Shown: piece by piece, positions 12,464 to 23,666 of the stretch
Layout of the letters: each line of letters starts with the position of its first letter
Position numbering within the stretch: the stretch's first letter is position 1
Position numbers and translations under genes: made by a program
NCBI RefSeq assembly: GCF_963678635.1
Contig: NC_087068.1
Coordinates: 36,279,436 to 36,343,435 of the forward strand
Source: Symsagittifera roscoffensis
Taxonomy: Eukaryota; Xenacoelomorpha; Acoela; Convolutidae
Length of the DNA stretch: 64,000 nucleotides
Reading direction: 5' to 3'
The notes under the pieces: generated by a model
What the model was told of the DNA's origin: nothing
The model's input: the letters and a program-made list of their open reading frames with translations, nothing else
Databases searched by the model: none

Positions 12464-12999
12464 TTTTAATTATATCATAAGTTTTCAAGTTCAGTATTTT
12501 TATCCTATTTTGCTTAGTTTCCAGTCTCAATTTTAGTCAAGTACAAGCTGATGTAGTTTCAGTCTAAGAGTTCAGTCATTACAATCAAAAGTGAAAAGTT
12601 AAAACAAGATCTTTGATTTTTAAAAAGTCATAAAAGTTTTTCGCAAAAGCGTTGGGTTTGTTTGTGCTTGGTCGTGCACTGGTGGCTTGAAACCAAATAG
12701 TATTACTTTAAATTTTTATAGCATTTATCTACAAAAAAGCAAAAAGTAAATGTTAATAATTGTAATAGTAAAATTAATCATACGAATTATTATTGAATAC
12801 AAACCTACATCAGAATAATTAGGTTGAATTCAATTGTTTCTGATGAAAATCGTTTTGAAATGAAACCCTCACGATTGCTGAAATTCAAATATTTTATTTG
12901 TGAATTTTATATAGTTTTATTACAGAATTGAAGTAACTAAAAACACGGGAAAACGCTCTTTTTAAACTAATACACCGAGTTTTTTTTTTAAAACACTAC
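12464..12999. other. Upstream flank of the acidic orphan gene
   Basis: AT-rich sequence without open frames. Several TTCAGT/TTCCAGT words occur within 150 bp of the start codon. I cannot pick a TATA box or a transcription start. Confidence 0.35.
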
Positions 13000-13860
13000 A
13001 CTCAAAAAACACTCCAATTGAACTAATATCGCCAAAAATTTCAATTTAACACAATCTTAGAAATAGAGTCTTAAAACGCAATTGTTGGTTAAAAGCGTTT
13101 GCTCGATGCTTAAGCTCTGTAAACGAGGTTTTTGATACAATCGCGCTTATCCATATCATCTTCGTTGAGGTTTTATTTTTGCTTTTCTAACTTTTGCGTA
13201 CGGAAATGTTTCTTGGAAAAAAGGTCCAAAATTACAAAATTTTCAGCTAAGTATGGTTTGTGTTGTCGATGTTTTTAAATAACTTTCCCCATTCAAGAAT
13301 TGCCGGAACAGTCTTCTGACGCTCTTAAGGTTTTCCACGTTTTGTTTTACCTGTTCCACGTTGCTGTTCCGTACCGCAGAACATTATATTGTGAAGTTTT
13401 GGCGGTACCCAGCTGTTGTATGCTCAGTTCGGTTGGTTTTACTTCAGTAATTTCCTTAAATGGTAAAGAATACTGCTCGTATATCAGGTCGAAGCCTTGA
13501 ATGTCCCGACTGCCGCTGAATCAATATCGTTTTTGGAAAAAGAAACCATTGAAAAGCTATAATGTTTGGGCAATATCCAAGATCAAGTGTGATAAATAAT
13601 TTGCGTTAGTTTAAAAAAGCTCAAAATATGTAGTGTGATAAAAAGTTTGCGTTACGCTATTTTTAAACTAATACTCGGCTACGCTATTTTGCGTTACGCT
13701 ATTTTTCAAAGGACTACACTCAAAAAATACTACAATTGAACTAATATACCCAAATTTTTCAATTTAACGCAATCTTACAAAAAGAATCTTAGAAAGCAGT
13801 TATTGGTTAAAAGCTTTTGCTTGATGCTTAAGCTCTGTAAATAAGGCTTTTCATAATTGA
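13000..13860. repeat. Direct repeat flanking a decayed block
   Basis: Sequence at about 13000-13145 (landmarks ACTACACTCAAAAAACACT, AATTGAACTAATAT, GCTTAAGCTCTGTAAA) recurs at about 13713-13855. Between them sits a roughly 470-bp block (13143-13610) that also occurs near 35890. The two flanking copies could be the ends of an old inserted element. Confidence 0.65.
13143..13610 (-). pseudogene. Decayed coding-like block, shared with 35.9 kb
   Basis: This block and 35890-36345 are diverged copies in the same orientation. On the minus strand both give broken frames with shared words such as FKEITEVK and KQNVE, interrupted by stops and frameshifts, so a coding ancestor is plausible. I do not recognise the protein. 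Confidence 0.45.
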
Positions 13861-13949
13861 GCTAGTAGTATATGTGTGAGGGAGAGTGGAAGGGGGAGGG
13901 TGGAGACCTTTAAGTATTAAGTTAGGGAATAAAGCATCCAGTCTCCAAC

Positions 13950-14415
13950 CTATGTATTAAAATAGGGAGAAGATTTCCTATGTATTAAGATGAGGAATAG
14001 ATTTCCTAAAGTATTAAGAAAGGTAATGGTAAGGTTTCAGTGTGATGGTAAATTTCAGAAAAATGAACCTTACCATGTTTTAAGATAGTGTATAGTTTTT
14101 CCTGTATATTGGGATTAGTAATAAAAAATTAATATATAAAATTAGGGGAATGGTTGACCAATGTATTACAATGGGTAATACGTTTGCCAATGTGTTAAGA
14201 TGAGTCATACCATGTTTCAGATGGTAAGTTCCAGAAATTTTTGGCGTCCGACCTTTTCCATGTATTAGGATAGGGTATAGATTTTCTATGTATAGATTTC
14301 CCTATGTTGAGGATACTGTATAGATTTCCCTATGTATAAGGATTAGAAATTCAATGTATTAAGATGGGGTATAGGTTTCCCAATGTATTAAGATTGGGAA
14401 GGGTAAGGTTTCAGT
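13950..14415. repeat. Degenerate minisatellite, about 28-bp unit
   Basis: Roughly a dozen units follow the pattern CCTATGTATTAAGATGGGGA followed by ATAGGTTT. Units vary in length from about 20 to 40 bp. A related array lies at 20525-20945, and each array marks the left edge of one large duplication. Confidence 0.75.
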
Positions 14416-14449
14416 ATGCTGGTAAAAGACTGTTAAGAAAAACAATATT

Positions 14450-15555
14450 TTTGGGTTTTAAGTTTTTTCGCAAAAATCTTGGCTCGCGTTATGAAATTGG
14501 TGAGTATTAAGTTCAGATTATGTAATGAAGGTGTTATGTTTCTTTCGGTTCATGGTGGGCCAATTGTAAGTTATGCAAAAACTTAGAATTTTGTCAATAA
14601 AAATTTCAATACAAGATAAGATTTGATATTATTTGACTTAATAACTATTTTATTAGATGATCTTACTTTTAAAACAGTAGTCAATCTAGCTGAAACTATG
14701 CTGAAACCTACTGAAACTTCAAAAAAATTGCAAAAATTTCAAATTTTTTCGAATTTGGCTAACTTTGGCTAATTTTTTGTTGCTTCTGATCTAATTGAAA
14801 AACATGAATACTTGCAGTTTAAACTGAAGCTCAAATTGTAGTTTAATTAGATACAAGGGGATAGACTAGATTAACGTTAGACTAGATTACATTTAAATTA
14901 ATGGGAGACAATGAAACAAAACTTTGAAAAAAACATAGATTTTTCCACAATTTTCTCTCAAAATTTGGAAATAGTTAAATTTTACCCTAATTTGAGCTAC
15001 AAAAAACGAATGAGCTCCAAACATTAGAATGAGAGCTCATTTTAGCTGAATCATTATTGAAATTCCAATTTCTTGGGAAAGTAGTGAAATTTTCTGAGAG
15101 AGTTAAGTAAAAATTAATGAAATCTATCCAAAATTTTTCTATTTTAACATTTTATTTGTGTAACTAACTGGTTTTTTGTCTTAGAAACTTATCTAAGAAT
15201 TTCAATTCAAATAAAAAATAAGTGCAATATTCCTTGATATTTCTAAATCAATTTTCATGATTCACCTCCTCCTCAGTTTTTTCTCATTGATTAGACCAAA
15301 CTTGTACAAAAATTACAAAACCTGAAAAAAATTTGACGTTAATAGTAATATCAATGATTCAGAATCAACTATTTACTGCTAAAATTGACTAAAACGGGTA
15401 AATTTTATTTAGATGTATATTAGATATTGGATGAAATTCGGCAACTTCTTCTTCATAACTCATGATTATCTCTTTCTTGCTTCTACAACGTAATTTTCAG
15501 GGTTTTTTTTGTATAAATGTTCTATGTTTTAAGATTATCCTACTATTTAAATGTT
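14450..15555. repeat. Duplicated spacer block B-C, copy 1
   Basis: This block matches about 20950-22025. Anchors include TAACTATTTTATTAGATG, CAATCTAGCTGAAAC, CATGATTCACCTCCTCCTCAG and CTCTTTCTTGCTTCTACAAC. No convincing gene is present, although the strip around CAATCTAGCTGAAAC is better conserved than its surroundings. Confidence 0.7.
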
Positions 15556-15604
15556 TTTGCTATTGATCTCACTTTGCAAGAAAGTTTAGTCGAAACTGGA
15601 GAAC

Positions 15605-17695
15605 TTAGGAGGAAAATAATATCATTTGAACAAAAATGTTTCTGGCAGAGATAAAATTAGAACTGATAACGTCTGGTTTTCTTTTCTTCTTACATATGTA
15701 CTTTATGTTCTCTTGTTTAGTTGCTACGGTTTTTTTTAACAGAGAACTACCACTTTTGGGATCATTAACTATCATTTTTCTTGCAAAGTAGTCATTAAAT
15801 CGCTTTTTAGTCTTGATCGTTGTCTGAAGTTTTCTCAAAATGTCTAAGTGAGAAAGAATTGGTGCTAGTTAAAGCATTCAAAAGCACATGCATGTACAAA
15901 ATGAAAATACAAAAGTGAATTTTTACGTTGAAATTTAGAGTAAACTGGTTATAATCTGAAAAACTTCGGAAGAAGAAATAAGCAAGGTAACCTAGTTCCT
16001 AACTTGTGCAATATTCAAAACCCCTAAAAGAATGTTTATTAAAAAAATCGACTTGGAAAAAGCAATCCAAGTGCAAACTGTAACAATTGAACATTTTTGC
16101 GAAGTTTGTTAAGCAAAAACACTCTGTAGCTCTACCTTATTTTCTAATTGAAAAAAAAATGAGGCTATTCAGAAAAAAATCTATACTGTGTGTGTAAATG
16201 AAGTTTTCATGTTAAAAATCAGATAATTAAGAGAACTTATTTTTGGTTCTGCTAAAGTATCAATTTGTTAGAAAAGTTTCAGCAAGCCCCATAATATTTA
16301 CTCTAAAAACCTTTTTCATCAATTTTTTTGTTTTTTATCCAAAATAATGAAAGTAGATCTTGAAAGCAAATGTCTTAGGTTTCATGTATCCTCTCCCAAA
16401 AGATGTCGGAGTTGGGTTTACTTCACAAAAAGTATAATCAAAACATCTGAATTTTCATAAAAATTTACCTAAAATTCCAAACAATAACAAGTTTTCCAAT
16501 AAATTACACAATACACTGAAATGTAAATCTTTGAGACTTTCTATGTTGGATTTTTCCCAGATACAATTAATAAGCTAAATTTCTAACTTTCTATCTTAAT
16601 TTAGAACTTTCTCAATTTCTGCTTCCTATACTGCCTTCCAACTTAATCTAATTTGATTAAAATTTTACTTGAAAATTAAACTTTAGATGATAAAATGTAT
16701 CATTTCAAGAAACGTTCAGTAACCGGAAGCTGAAGTAATACCAGAAATTTGCTTCGCTAAGAATCTTCAAGTAATTTTTCGACCTGATAACTGTTTGTTG
16801 CCGTTTCAACTCTGAGTTTCTATTTTGAAGTGAACTTTTGCTTGAGAATGATGTATATTTTTATCCTGAAATTTCCAAAGGTAGCAAAAATATGCATTTT
16901 TTAAAAACTTTTCTCGGACAATTGTCAATTTTTTTCTGAAATTGTCATATTTCAATAAAAACTATCATTCTGAATAATTCAACCCCCTTTTCTGCTTAAA
17001 AATGAACTACTCTATGAACACTTTTACAAGCACTAAACAAGGAAAACTTTATACTGGTAACTAGGCAAAAATTTTCAATTAGTTGATGTTTTAGAAAAAT
17101 CTAGTATTTTACAAAACTGTAACTAATACTTAACCACTAATTAGCGTTTGTTATGCAATTTTCTTACAAATACATCCCAACAAAATCTCCGCAAGGTTGC
17201 AACCAATGGAGTTTTTACTGTAGGTTAAAAATTTTCGCATCGGTTTCCATTGAAAGTTTCACAACAATTTGAATTCGATTATTGCTGGTATTATCATCAA
17301 CCAGAACCCTTGAAAAAAGATAAAGTCAGATCCAGAATTGTGATAAAAAGTTGTATAAATCTTACAAAAACTGTTCAAATGTATAAACCTTCAGATTAAG
17401 TAAAAATTACTTTTTCACAGTTATTTCTGTTTTGATTTAAAAAACAAACAAACTTACCTTGTCTTAGAGTGTTTTTGGAGACCGCTGAGTGTCTTTTCTA
17501 TAATAAACCGTATCTTAACAAGAAGAATGCTTCTTCTTGATATGATATGAGTTCCTCGCTGCTATATGTATAAAAAATGCAATTGGAACACTTTCAAACA
17601 CCACAGGTTCTACGATGTCTTGACGGATCTTTACATGTGTATTCTATGCCAAATTCAAGAATTGCAATTCTTCCGTTTTCATTCAGTGACGGCAT
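15605..17695 (-). pseudogene. Zinc-finger gene relic, copy 1
   Basis: The start ATG at 17695 opens a frame beginning MPSLNENGR, followed by a damaged C2H2-type region. Cysteines are lost and an in-frame TGA sits near 17607. The exon ends in an intact donor (AAG|GTAAGTTTG, 17458). Downstream exon-like islands are conserved with the copy at 23.7-25.8 kb: a 36-nt piece (AAACTCAGAGTTGAAACGGC, near 16830), one starting after ATTCAG at 16446 (CFDYTFCEVNPTPTSFGRG), and one after TTCAG at 15823 (TTIKTKKRFNDYFARK, open to 15605). Exon 1 and the last piece would join in phase. The broken finger exon makes this a pseudogene. Confidence 0.55.
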
Positions 17696-17819
17696 CTCGA
17701 AAACTAAAGAAGAACTTGTGAATAAAAGAAGGGAGACTTAAATTGTCCCATATTTTTGGATAAGAAGAAGTGAATAGCTTCAAAAAAGGAATTGAAGTAA
17801 ATAAAACAGTTATGTAAAC

Positions 17820-18185
17820 TTCCCAACCAATTGTTTTTAATGAGAAAAAAAATCAAACTGGTTATCATCCTATTTGGCCAAGCTGGAATAAAAATCATCC
17901 AATCTAACCATGGGGTTTTCAAAACTTTTGATATCAACCAATCAGAATCGATCATTACTTATGAGGAAATTTTTATCTTTCTTGACATCCAGCAATCCGA
18001 ATCAGTCTTTTACCCAAAATGGAGTTTTCAACGTTTTTGATATCAAACAACCGAGCATTCCTTCACAAGTACTTTTAGTGGGATTAACCAATCAGAATGA
18101 AGTATTCAAAAATTTTAAAATTTTTTTTAGATCACAACAAAACTATGTTTATGAAACCTCCCAACCAATCACTTTTATTAAGTTT
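17820..18185 (-). promoter_or_regulatory. CCAAT-rich region upstream of zinc-finger copy 1
   Basis: Several CCAATC/CCAATCAGAAT words occur within 500 bp upstream of the minus-strand ATG at 17695. The same arrangement is kept in the copies at 22310-22680 and 25850-26220. CCAAT clusters are common in promoters, but no transcription start can be read from the sequence. Confidence 0.4.
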
Positions 18186-18189
18186 TTCT

Positions 18190-18795
18190 AATACAAGTAT
18201 TAAATACATTTGAAACCAAAGTGAGATAAATGAGATTTTTTGTCTGGCTTACATTATTTTTTCGATACTGAATTCAAATTTTGAAATTTCGATCGAAATT
18301 TTCCCAAGTTGTTCTATTTCTAATCAGTGATAAAAAAATATTGTAATATAAACGACCGGAAATTGTTTAAATTTGGACAAACGATTAAAAAATTTTCTGA
18401 CAAATCTAGAAATTGTATTTGTATCGAAGTCAAAATAGTAATCGAAATGATTTTTCTTACTTTTTTTTTTCATAGGCTCTTCCATTGTATTGTTTTTTGC
18501 TGATCGACCACTCAATCTGAGTTAACTCTTCTAAAAAACATGGTTGATAAATTTGGCAGTACTCTTCTTTTCTGAAATAACTTCTCCATTTTTTCAACAA
18601 AATTATTGAGCTTTCTGTGTTTCTATACAAATTAAAACTAAAACAATCGCCATCAACGTCATCTGTCCACCACTCTTTTAGTTTTTTGTAGTAGTTTAAC
18701 CGTAAAAATGAATATCGACTTCAAACATTGCAAACGCTTTTGATAGAAATATATTTGTTGTTGGAATAAACAAAGAAACCTGAAAAAAACTCGAA
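18190..18795 (-). pseudogene. Exon-like island EHRKL, copy 1
   Basis: On the minus strand an acceptor TTGTATAG is followed by a frame beginning KHRKLNNFVEKMEK. It corresponds to the best-preserved copy at 22989-23157. A frameshift near 18537 separates it from the LEELTQIEWSIS half, so this copy is broken. Confidence 0.4.
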
Positions 18796-18799
18796 TTGT

Positions 18800-19850
18800 T
18801 GAATCATTAAGATAGGTAATGGTAAGGTTTCAGTGTGATGGCTAATTTCAGAAAAATTTTTCGGTGCCCGATCTTACCATGCTATAAATCAACCAATCAG
18901 AATCGAGCATTACTTATAAGGAAATTTTTATCTTTTTGACATCCACCTATCAGAATCAGTCTTTTAGCCAAAATGGAGTTTTCAACGTTTTGATATCAAA
19001 CAACCGAGCGTTCCTTCACAGATACTATTCGTGAGATTAACTAATCAGTGTGAAGTATTCAAAGATTTTAGAAAATTTTCTTGATCAGAACAAAACTATG
19101 TTAATGAAACTTACCAATCAATCACTTTTATTAAATTTTTCCAATACAACTAACATATACATTTGACACCAAAGTGAGATAAATGGGATTTTTTGTCTGG
19201 CTCACATTATTTTTCCGATACTCAATCCAATATTTGAAAATTCGATCAAATTTTTTCCGAGTTGTTCTATTTTTAACCAGTGATAAAAAAAATTACCATA
19301 ATATACATTTTCATCGCTTTCTTTTTGGTATATTACAAAATAAACGACCGGAAGTTTTTTAAATTTGGATAATCGATAAAAAGATTATCTGACAAATCTA
19401 TAAATTGTTTTCGTATCAAACTCAAAACAGTAATCAAAATGATTTTTCTTTCCTTCAATTTTTGTTTTATAGGCTCTTCCATTGTTAGCTTTTTTACTGA
19501 TCGACCACTCAATCTGAGTTAACTCTTCTAAAAAACAAGGTTAATAAACTTGGCAGTACTCTTCTTTTCTGAAATCTCTTCTTCATTTTTCCATCAAATT
19601 TTTTGAGTTTTCTGTGTTTCTATACTAATAAAAGTAAAAACTAATACAATTGCCAACAAAGTCATCTGTCCACCACTCGTTTAATTTTTTGTAGTAGTTC
19701 AACCTTAAAAAAAAACTAAATATCTACTTCAAACATTGAAAAATATTACGATAGAAACACATTTTTTACTGGAATAAACAAAGAAATTTGAAAAAACTCA
19801 AATTGTTAAATTTTTCAAATTTTTTTGGAAAGAACAATCACCCTGTACAA
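18800..19850. repeat. Partial extra copy of block E with an A fragment
   Basis: About 18805-18890 repeats the end of the minisatellite block (GGTAATGGTAAGGTTTCAG). It then jumps directly into the middle of block E (ACCAATCAGAATCGAGCATT at 18895) and continues through the EHRKL island to about 19850. The zinc-finger exon is missing, so this partial duplication has a clear breakpoint near 18890. Confidence 0.65.
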
Positions 19851-20316
19851 CCAAAACAATAAACATAAGTGTCGTTCCCTTATTTGAAGTCTTATTCGTT
19901 TTTATGAAATTCATGTAGCCAATCAAAACCTCAAACTATGGCAAAATCAAATTTGAAAGAAACAAACGAAATACAGAAGTTCGAAAGCATTGATAACTTT
20001 TTCATTAAATATACATTTTTGTTTGTTATTTTGTTCAAATAGGACGAAACTTACTTAAATTTTGATAAAAACAGTAATTAAATAAGTTTTTCTGTTATTT
20101 TTTTTTGCAAATACTAGAAAATCAACTGATAATTGGTTGGTGTTTTTTGTCAATTTTGAATGAATTGTTTGTTTTGTCTGATTTTTCCTCAGATATCTTA
20201 GCTCTAAATGTAACCTTCAGTGAGAAAAAAATCGGTTTGAACCAATACTATTTCAATCACAAAACATACAAAACAACACAAAGCATTACTGAGCTTTTCA
20301 GTTATCAACAAACGTA

Positions 20317-20530
20317 AAATCTTCTAAAATTTGGGACACTTCTTTAAGTTCATTCAACGTATAGTTAGCGTAGGCAAATTGCCTCAGGGTCTTATTCACT
20401 TTTGCATTGAAGAGTCGAATCTGAATGTAGGGCAGCTTGTTCATATTGTACTTCTTGATCGTGAAACACACACCCTTCTCATGTTGTATGATGATATTTC
20501 ATATACACTACTGCGAATGTCGGCCTATGT
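20317..20530 (-). pseudogene. Decayed terminal exon (block F), copy 1
   Basis: This is homologous to 27355-27707, where the minus-strand frame is more intact. Here the same stretch has frameshifts and stops; GAAGTACAATATGAACAAGC and TATACGTTGAATGAA are recognisable. The protein family is unknown. Confidence 0.5.
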
Positions 20531-20945
20531 ATAAGATAAGGAATAGGTTTCCTGAAGTGTTAAGATAGGTAATGGTAAGGTTTCAGTGTGATGGTAATTT
20601 TTAGAAAATTTTTTCGGTGCCCCATCTTACCATGTTTTAAGATAAGTTATAGATTTTACTGCATATTGGGTAATAAAAAACTAATATTTAAAGACAAAGG
20701 AGTGGTTGACCAATGTATTACAATCGAGAATAGGTTTACCAATGTGATAAGATAAGTCACATTAAGATAAGTCACATTAAGATGGTAAGTTTCAGAGTGT
20801 TTTTTTTCCTTGTATTAGGATAGTGTAAAAAATTCCATGTATTAGGATAGTGTATAGTTTTCCCTAGGCTTAAGGGTTGCAAATTTATTGTATGAAGATG
20901 GGGAATAGGTTTCCAAATGTATTAAGATTGGGATTGGTAAGGTTT
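20525..20945. repeat. Degenerate minisatellite, second array
   Basis: This array has the same unit as 13950-14415, with about nine recognisable units. It directly follows block F copy 1 and starts the second large duplication. Confidence 0.7.
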
Positions 20946-20949
20946 AAAT

Positions 20950-22025
20950 GCAAATTTTGTAAATTATTTGTTTTTGATTCATGGTGAGTCAATGGTAAGT
21001 TGTGCAAAAATTTAAAATTTTATCAATAAAATGAAACTTTTTTCAAAATTTCAATTCACGATAAGATTTGATATAATTTGACTTGATAACTATTTTATTA
21101 GATGTTATTAACTTCAAAACAGTACTCAATCTAGCTGAAACAATGCTGAAACCTACTGAAATTTCAAAAAAAAGTGCAAAATTGCAAGTTTTTGAAAAAA
21201 ATTGCAAAAAATTCAAAGTTTTTGGAAAAAACTGCGAAAGTTTCAAGTTTTTTCGATTTTGGCTAATTTTAGCTATTTTTTTGTTGCTTCTGATCTATTT
21301 GAAAAATATAAATACTTTAAGAAATTAAATTTAAAATGTAGCTTAATTGGCATCATGATGAGGACAATCATACAAAGTTTTGAATGAAAACATAGATTTT
21401 TCCACAATTTTCTCTCAAAATTTTCGAATACGATAAATTTTACCCTAATATGAGCTACAACAAACAAGTTATCCATCGCTCTGAACATTAGAATGAAAGC
21501 TCATATTAACTGAATCTTTATTGAAATTCCGTTTTCTCTGAAAAATAGTGAAAATAATTGTATTTTCTGAGAGAATGAAGTAAAAATTAATGAAATCTAT
21601 CCAAAAATTTTCTATTTTAACCCTTTGTTTGTGCAATTAACACGTTTTTTGTCCAGTTCAGGGAAAATTTATCTAAGATTTTCAATTCAAAGGGACAATA
21701 AGAGCAATAATCTTTGATAATTCTAGGTCAATTTCATGATTCACCTCCTCCTCAGTTTTTCTCATTGATTATCCCAAACTTTTACAAAAATTACAACATC
21801 TGAAAAAAATTGGGACGTTAATAATAAAATCAAGGATTCAAAAGCAACAATTTACTGCTAAAATTGACTAAAATGGGTAATTTTTTGTGAAATGTATATT
21901 AGATTTTGGATGAAGTTCAACAACTTCTTCTTCATAACTCATGATTATCTCTTTCTTGCTTCTACAACATAATTTTGAGGATTTTTTTTTGTACAAACGT
22001 TCTATGTCTTACAATTATCCAACTC
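20950..22025. repeat. Duplicated spacer block B-C, copy 2
   Basis: Counterpart of 14450-15555. Identity is high enough to align by eye throughout, with many substitutions and small indels, so the duplication is not recent. It ends abruptly near 22025, where block E'' begins. Confidence 0.7.
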
Positions 22026-22202
22026 ATAACAATGCTTCTTCTTGATATGATTAGTGAGTTCGTCGCTGCTATATGTACAAAAGTTACAATTGGAACACTT
22101 TAAAACAACAGGGGTTCTACAATGTCATGATGCATCTTTACATGTGCTTTCTCTGCCAAATTCAAGACACGCAACTCTTTTGTTTTTATTCAGCGACGTC
22201 AT
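22025..22202 (-). pseudogene. Zinc-finger gene relic, copy 2 (truncated)
   Basis: From ATG at 22202 the frame begins MTSLNKNKRVACLEFGRE and meets a TGA near 22131. Beyond it the second finger is the best of all copies: C-x2-C-x12-H-x4-H, from KCSNCNFCTYSS to NHIKKKHC. The copy is cut at 22025 by the junction with block C, so the donor and later exons are absent. Confidence 0.55.
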
Positions 22203-22309
22203 CTCGATAAGTGAAGAACTTGCGAATGAGTGGGAGAAAAAAAATGAAGAAGACTTTGCGAATAAAAAGGAGACTTAAAATGAAATGAAATAAATAAAAC
22301 AGTTATGAA

Positions 22310-22680
22310 AACTTCTGAACCAATTGTTTTTTATTATGAAAAAAACCAGAATGGATATGATCCTATTAGCCCAGACTGAAATAAAAATCAACCAATCTAA
22401 CCATTGAGTTTTCAAAAGCTTTGATATCAGCCAATCAAAATCGAGCTTTATTTATAAGGAAATTTTTATCTTTTTTATCCACCAATCATAATCAGTCATT
22501 TAACTAAAATGGATTTTTCAAAGTTTTTGATATCAAACAACCGAGAAATCCTACACAGATACTATTCGTGGGATTAACCAATCAGAATGAAGTATTCAAA
22601 GACTTTCAACTTTTTTCTAGATCAGTCCCAAACTATGTTTATGAAACTTCCCAATCAATCACTTTTATCAAATTTTTCTA
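22310..22680 (-). promoter_or_regulatory. CCAAT-rich region upstream of zinc-finger copy 2
   Basis: Same arrangement as 17820-18185, with several CCAAT words and the spacer CAAACAACCGAG. Conservation across copies reflects duplication as much as function. Confidence 0.35.
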
Positions 22681-22988
22681 ATACAACTAACATATAAATT
22701 TGACACCAAAGTGAGATACACGAGATTTTTGTCTGATGTACTTTTTTTTTTCGATACTCAATTCAAATTTTGAAATTTCGAAACAAATTTCTCCGAGTTG
22801 TTCTATTTCTAACCAGTGATAAAAGAAATTACCAAAATATACATTTTTATTGCTTTCTTTTTGGTTTATTGTAATATAAACGACTGGAAAACTTTTAAAT
22901 TTGGATATTCGATAGAAAAAATTTCTGACAAATCTTGAGTTTGTATTTGTTTCAAGCTCAAAACGGTGATCGAAATGATTTTTCTTAT

Positions 22989-23157
22989 CTTCATTTTTTG
23001 TTTTATAGGCTCTTCCATTGTGTTGTTTTTTACTGATCGACCACTCAATCTGAGTTAACTCTTCTAAAATAAACATGGTTGATAGATTTGGCAGTCCTCT
23101 ATTTTTCTGAAATCTCTTCTCCGCCTTTTCAACAAAATTTTTGAGCTTTCTGTGTTC
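22989..23157 (-). CDS. Candidate exon of unknown gene (best EHRKL copy)
   Basis: An acceptor TTGTATAG at 23158 opens a frame starting EHRKLKNFVEKAEKRFQKNR and running through LEELTQIEWSIS to RAYKTKNE. In the 26.5-kb copy the matching end reads ATGAAG|GTAAGAA, a good donor; here the GT has become AT. The frame stays open for about 56 codons. Three other copies share the sequence but carry frameshifts. Unspliced, the frame runs on to 22687 as low-complexity sequence. Family and function are unknown. Confidence 0.4.
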
Positions 23158-23329
23158 CTATACAAGTTAAAAACTAATACAATCGCCATCAACGTCATCT
23201 AAAATATTTTAGTTTTTTGTAATAATTCAACCTTTAAAAATAAAGAATATCAACTTACACATTGAAAACGCTTTTGATAGAAGCACATTTTTTATGGGAA
23301 TAAAAAAAGAAATTTGAAAAAACTCGAAC

Positions 23330-23500
23330 TGTTGAATCATTTTCAATTTGTTTGGAAATAACAATCACCATGTACAACCAAAACAACAAACCAAAATGTT
23401 GTTCCTTTATTTAGAGTCTAATTTGTTTTTAAGAAATTCATATAGTCAATCAAAACCTCATATTATGGCAAACTCAAAATTGAATGCAAAATTGATAATT
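23330..23500. repeat. Third partial copy of block F start
   Basis: Sequence around ACAATCACCATGTACAACC and the following 120 bp matches 26890-27010 and, less closely, 19830-19960. It stops at CTCTTTCTTGCTTCTACAAC, the start of block D. Confidence 0.65.
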
Positions 23501-23666
23501 ATGATTATGAAACATGATTGTCTCTTTCTTGCTTCTACAACATAATTTTCAGGAGTTTTCTGTGCAAATGTTCTATGACTTAAATTGTTCTAATCATTAC
23601 ATGTTTTTGCTATTGAACTCTCTTTGCAAGAAAGTTTAGTCAGAACTGGAGCATTTAGGAGGAAAA

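Noticed and set aside
13950..14415. Repeat array as a CRISPR
   Set aside because: Units are degenerate, unevenly long and lack unique spacers, and the genome is eukaryotic.
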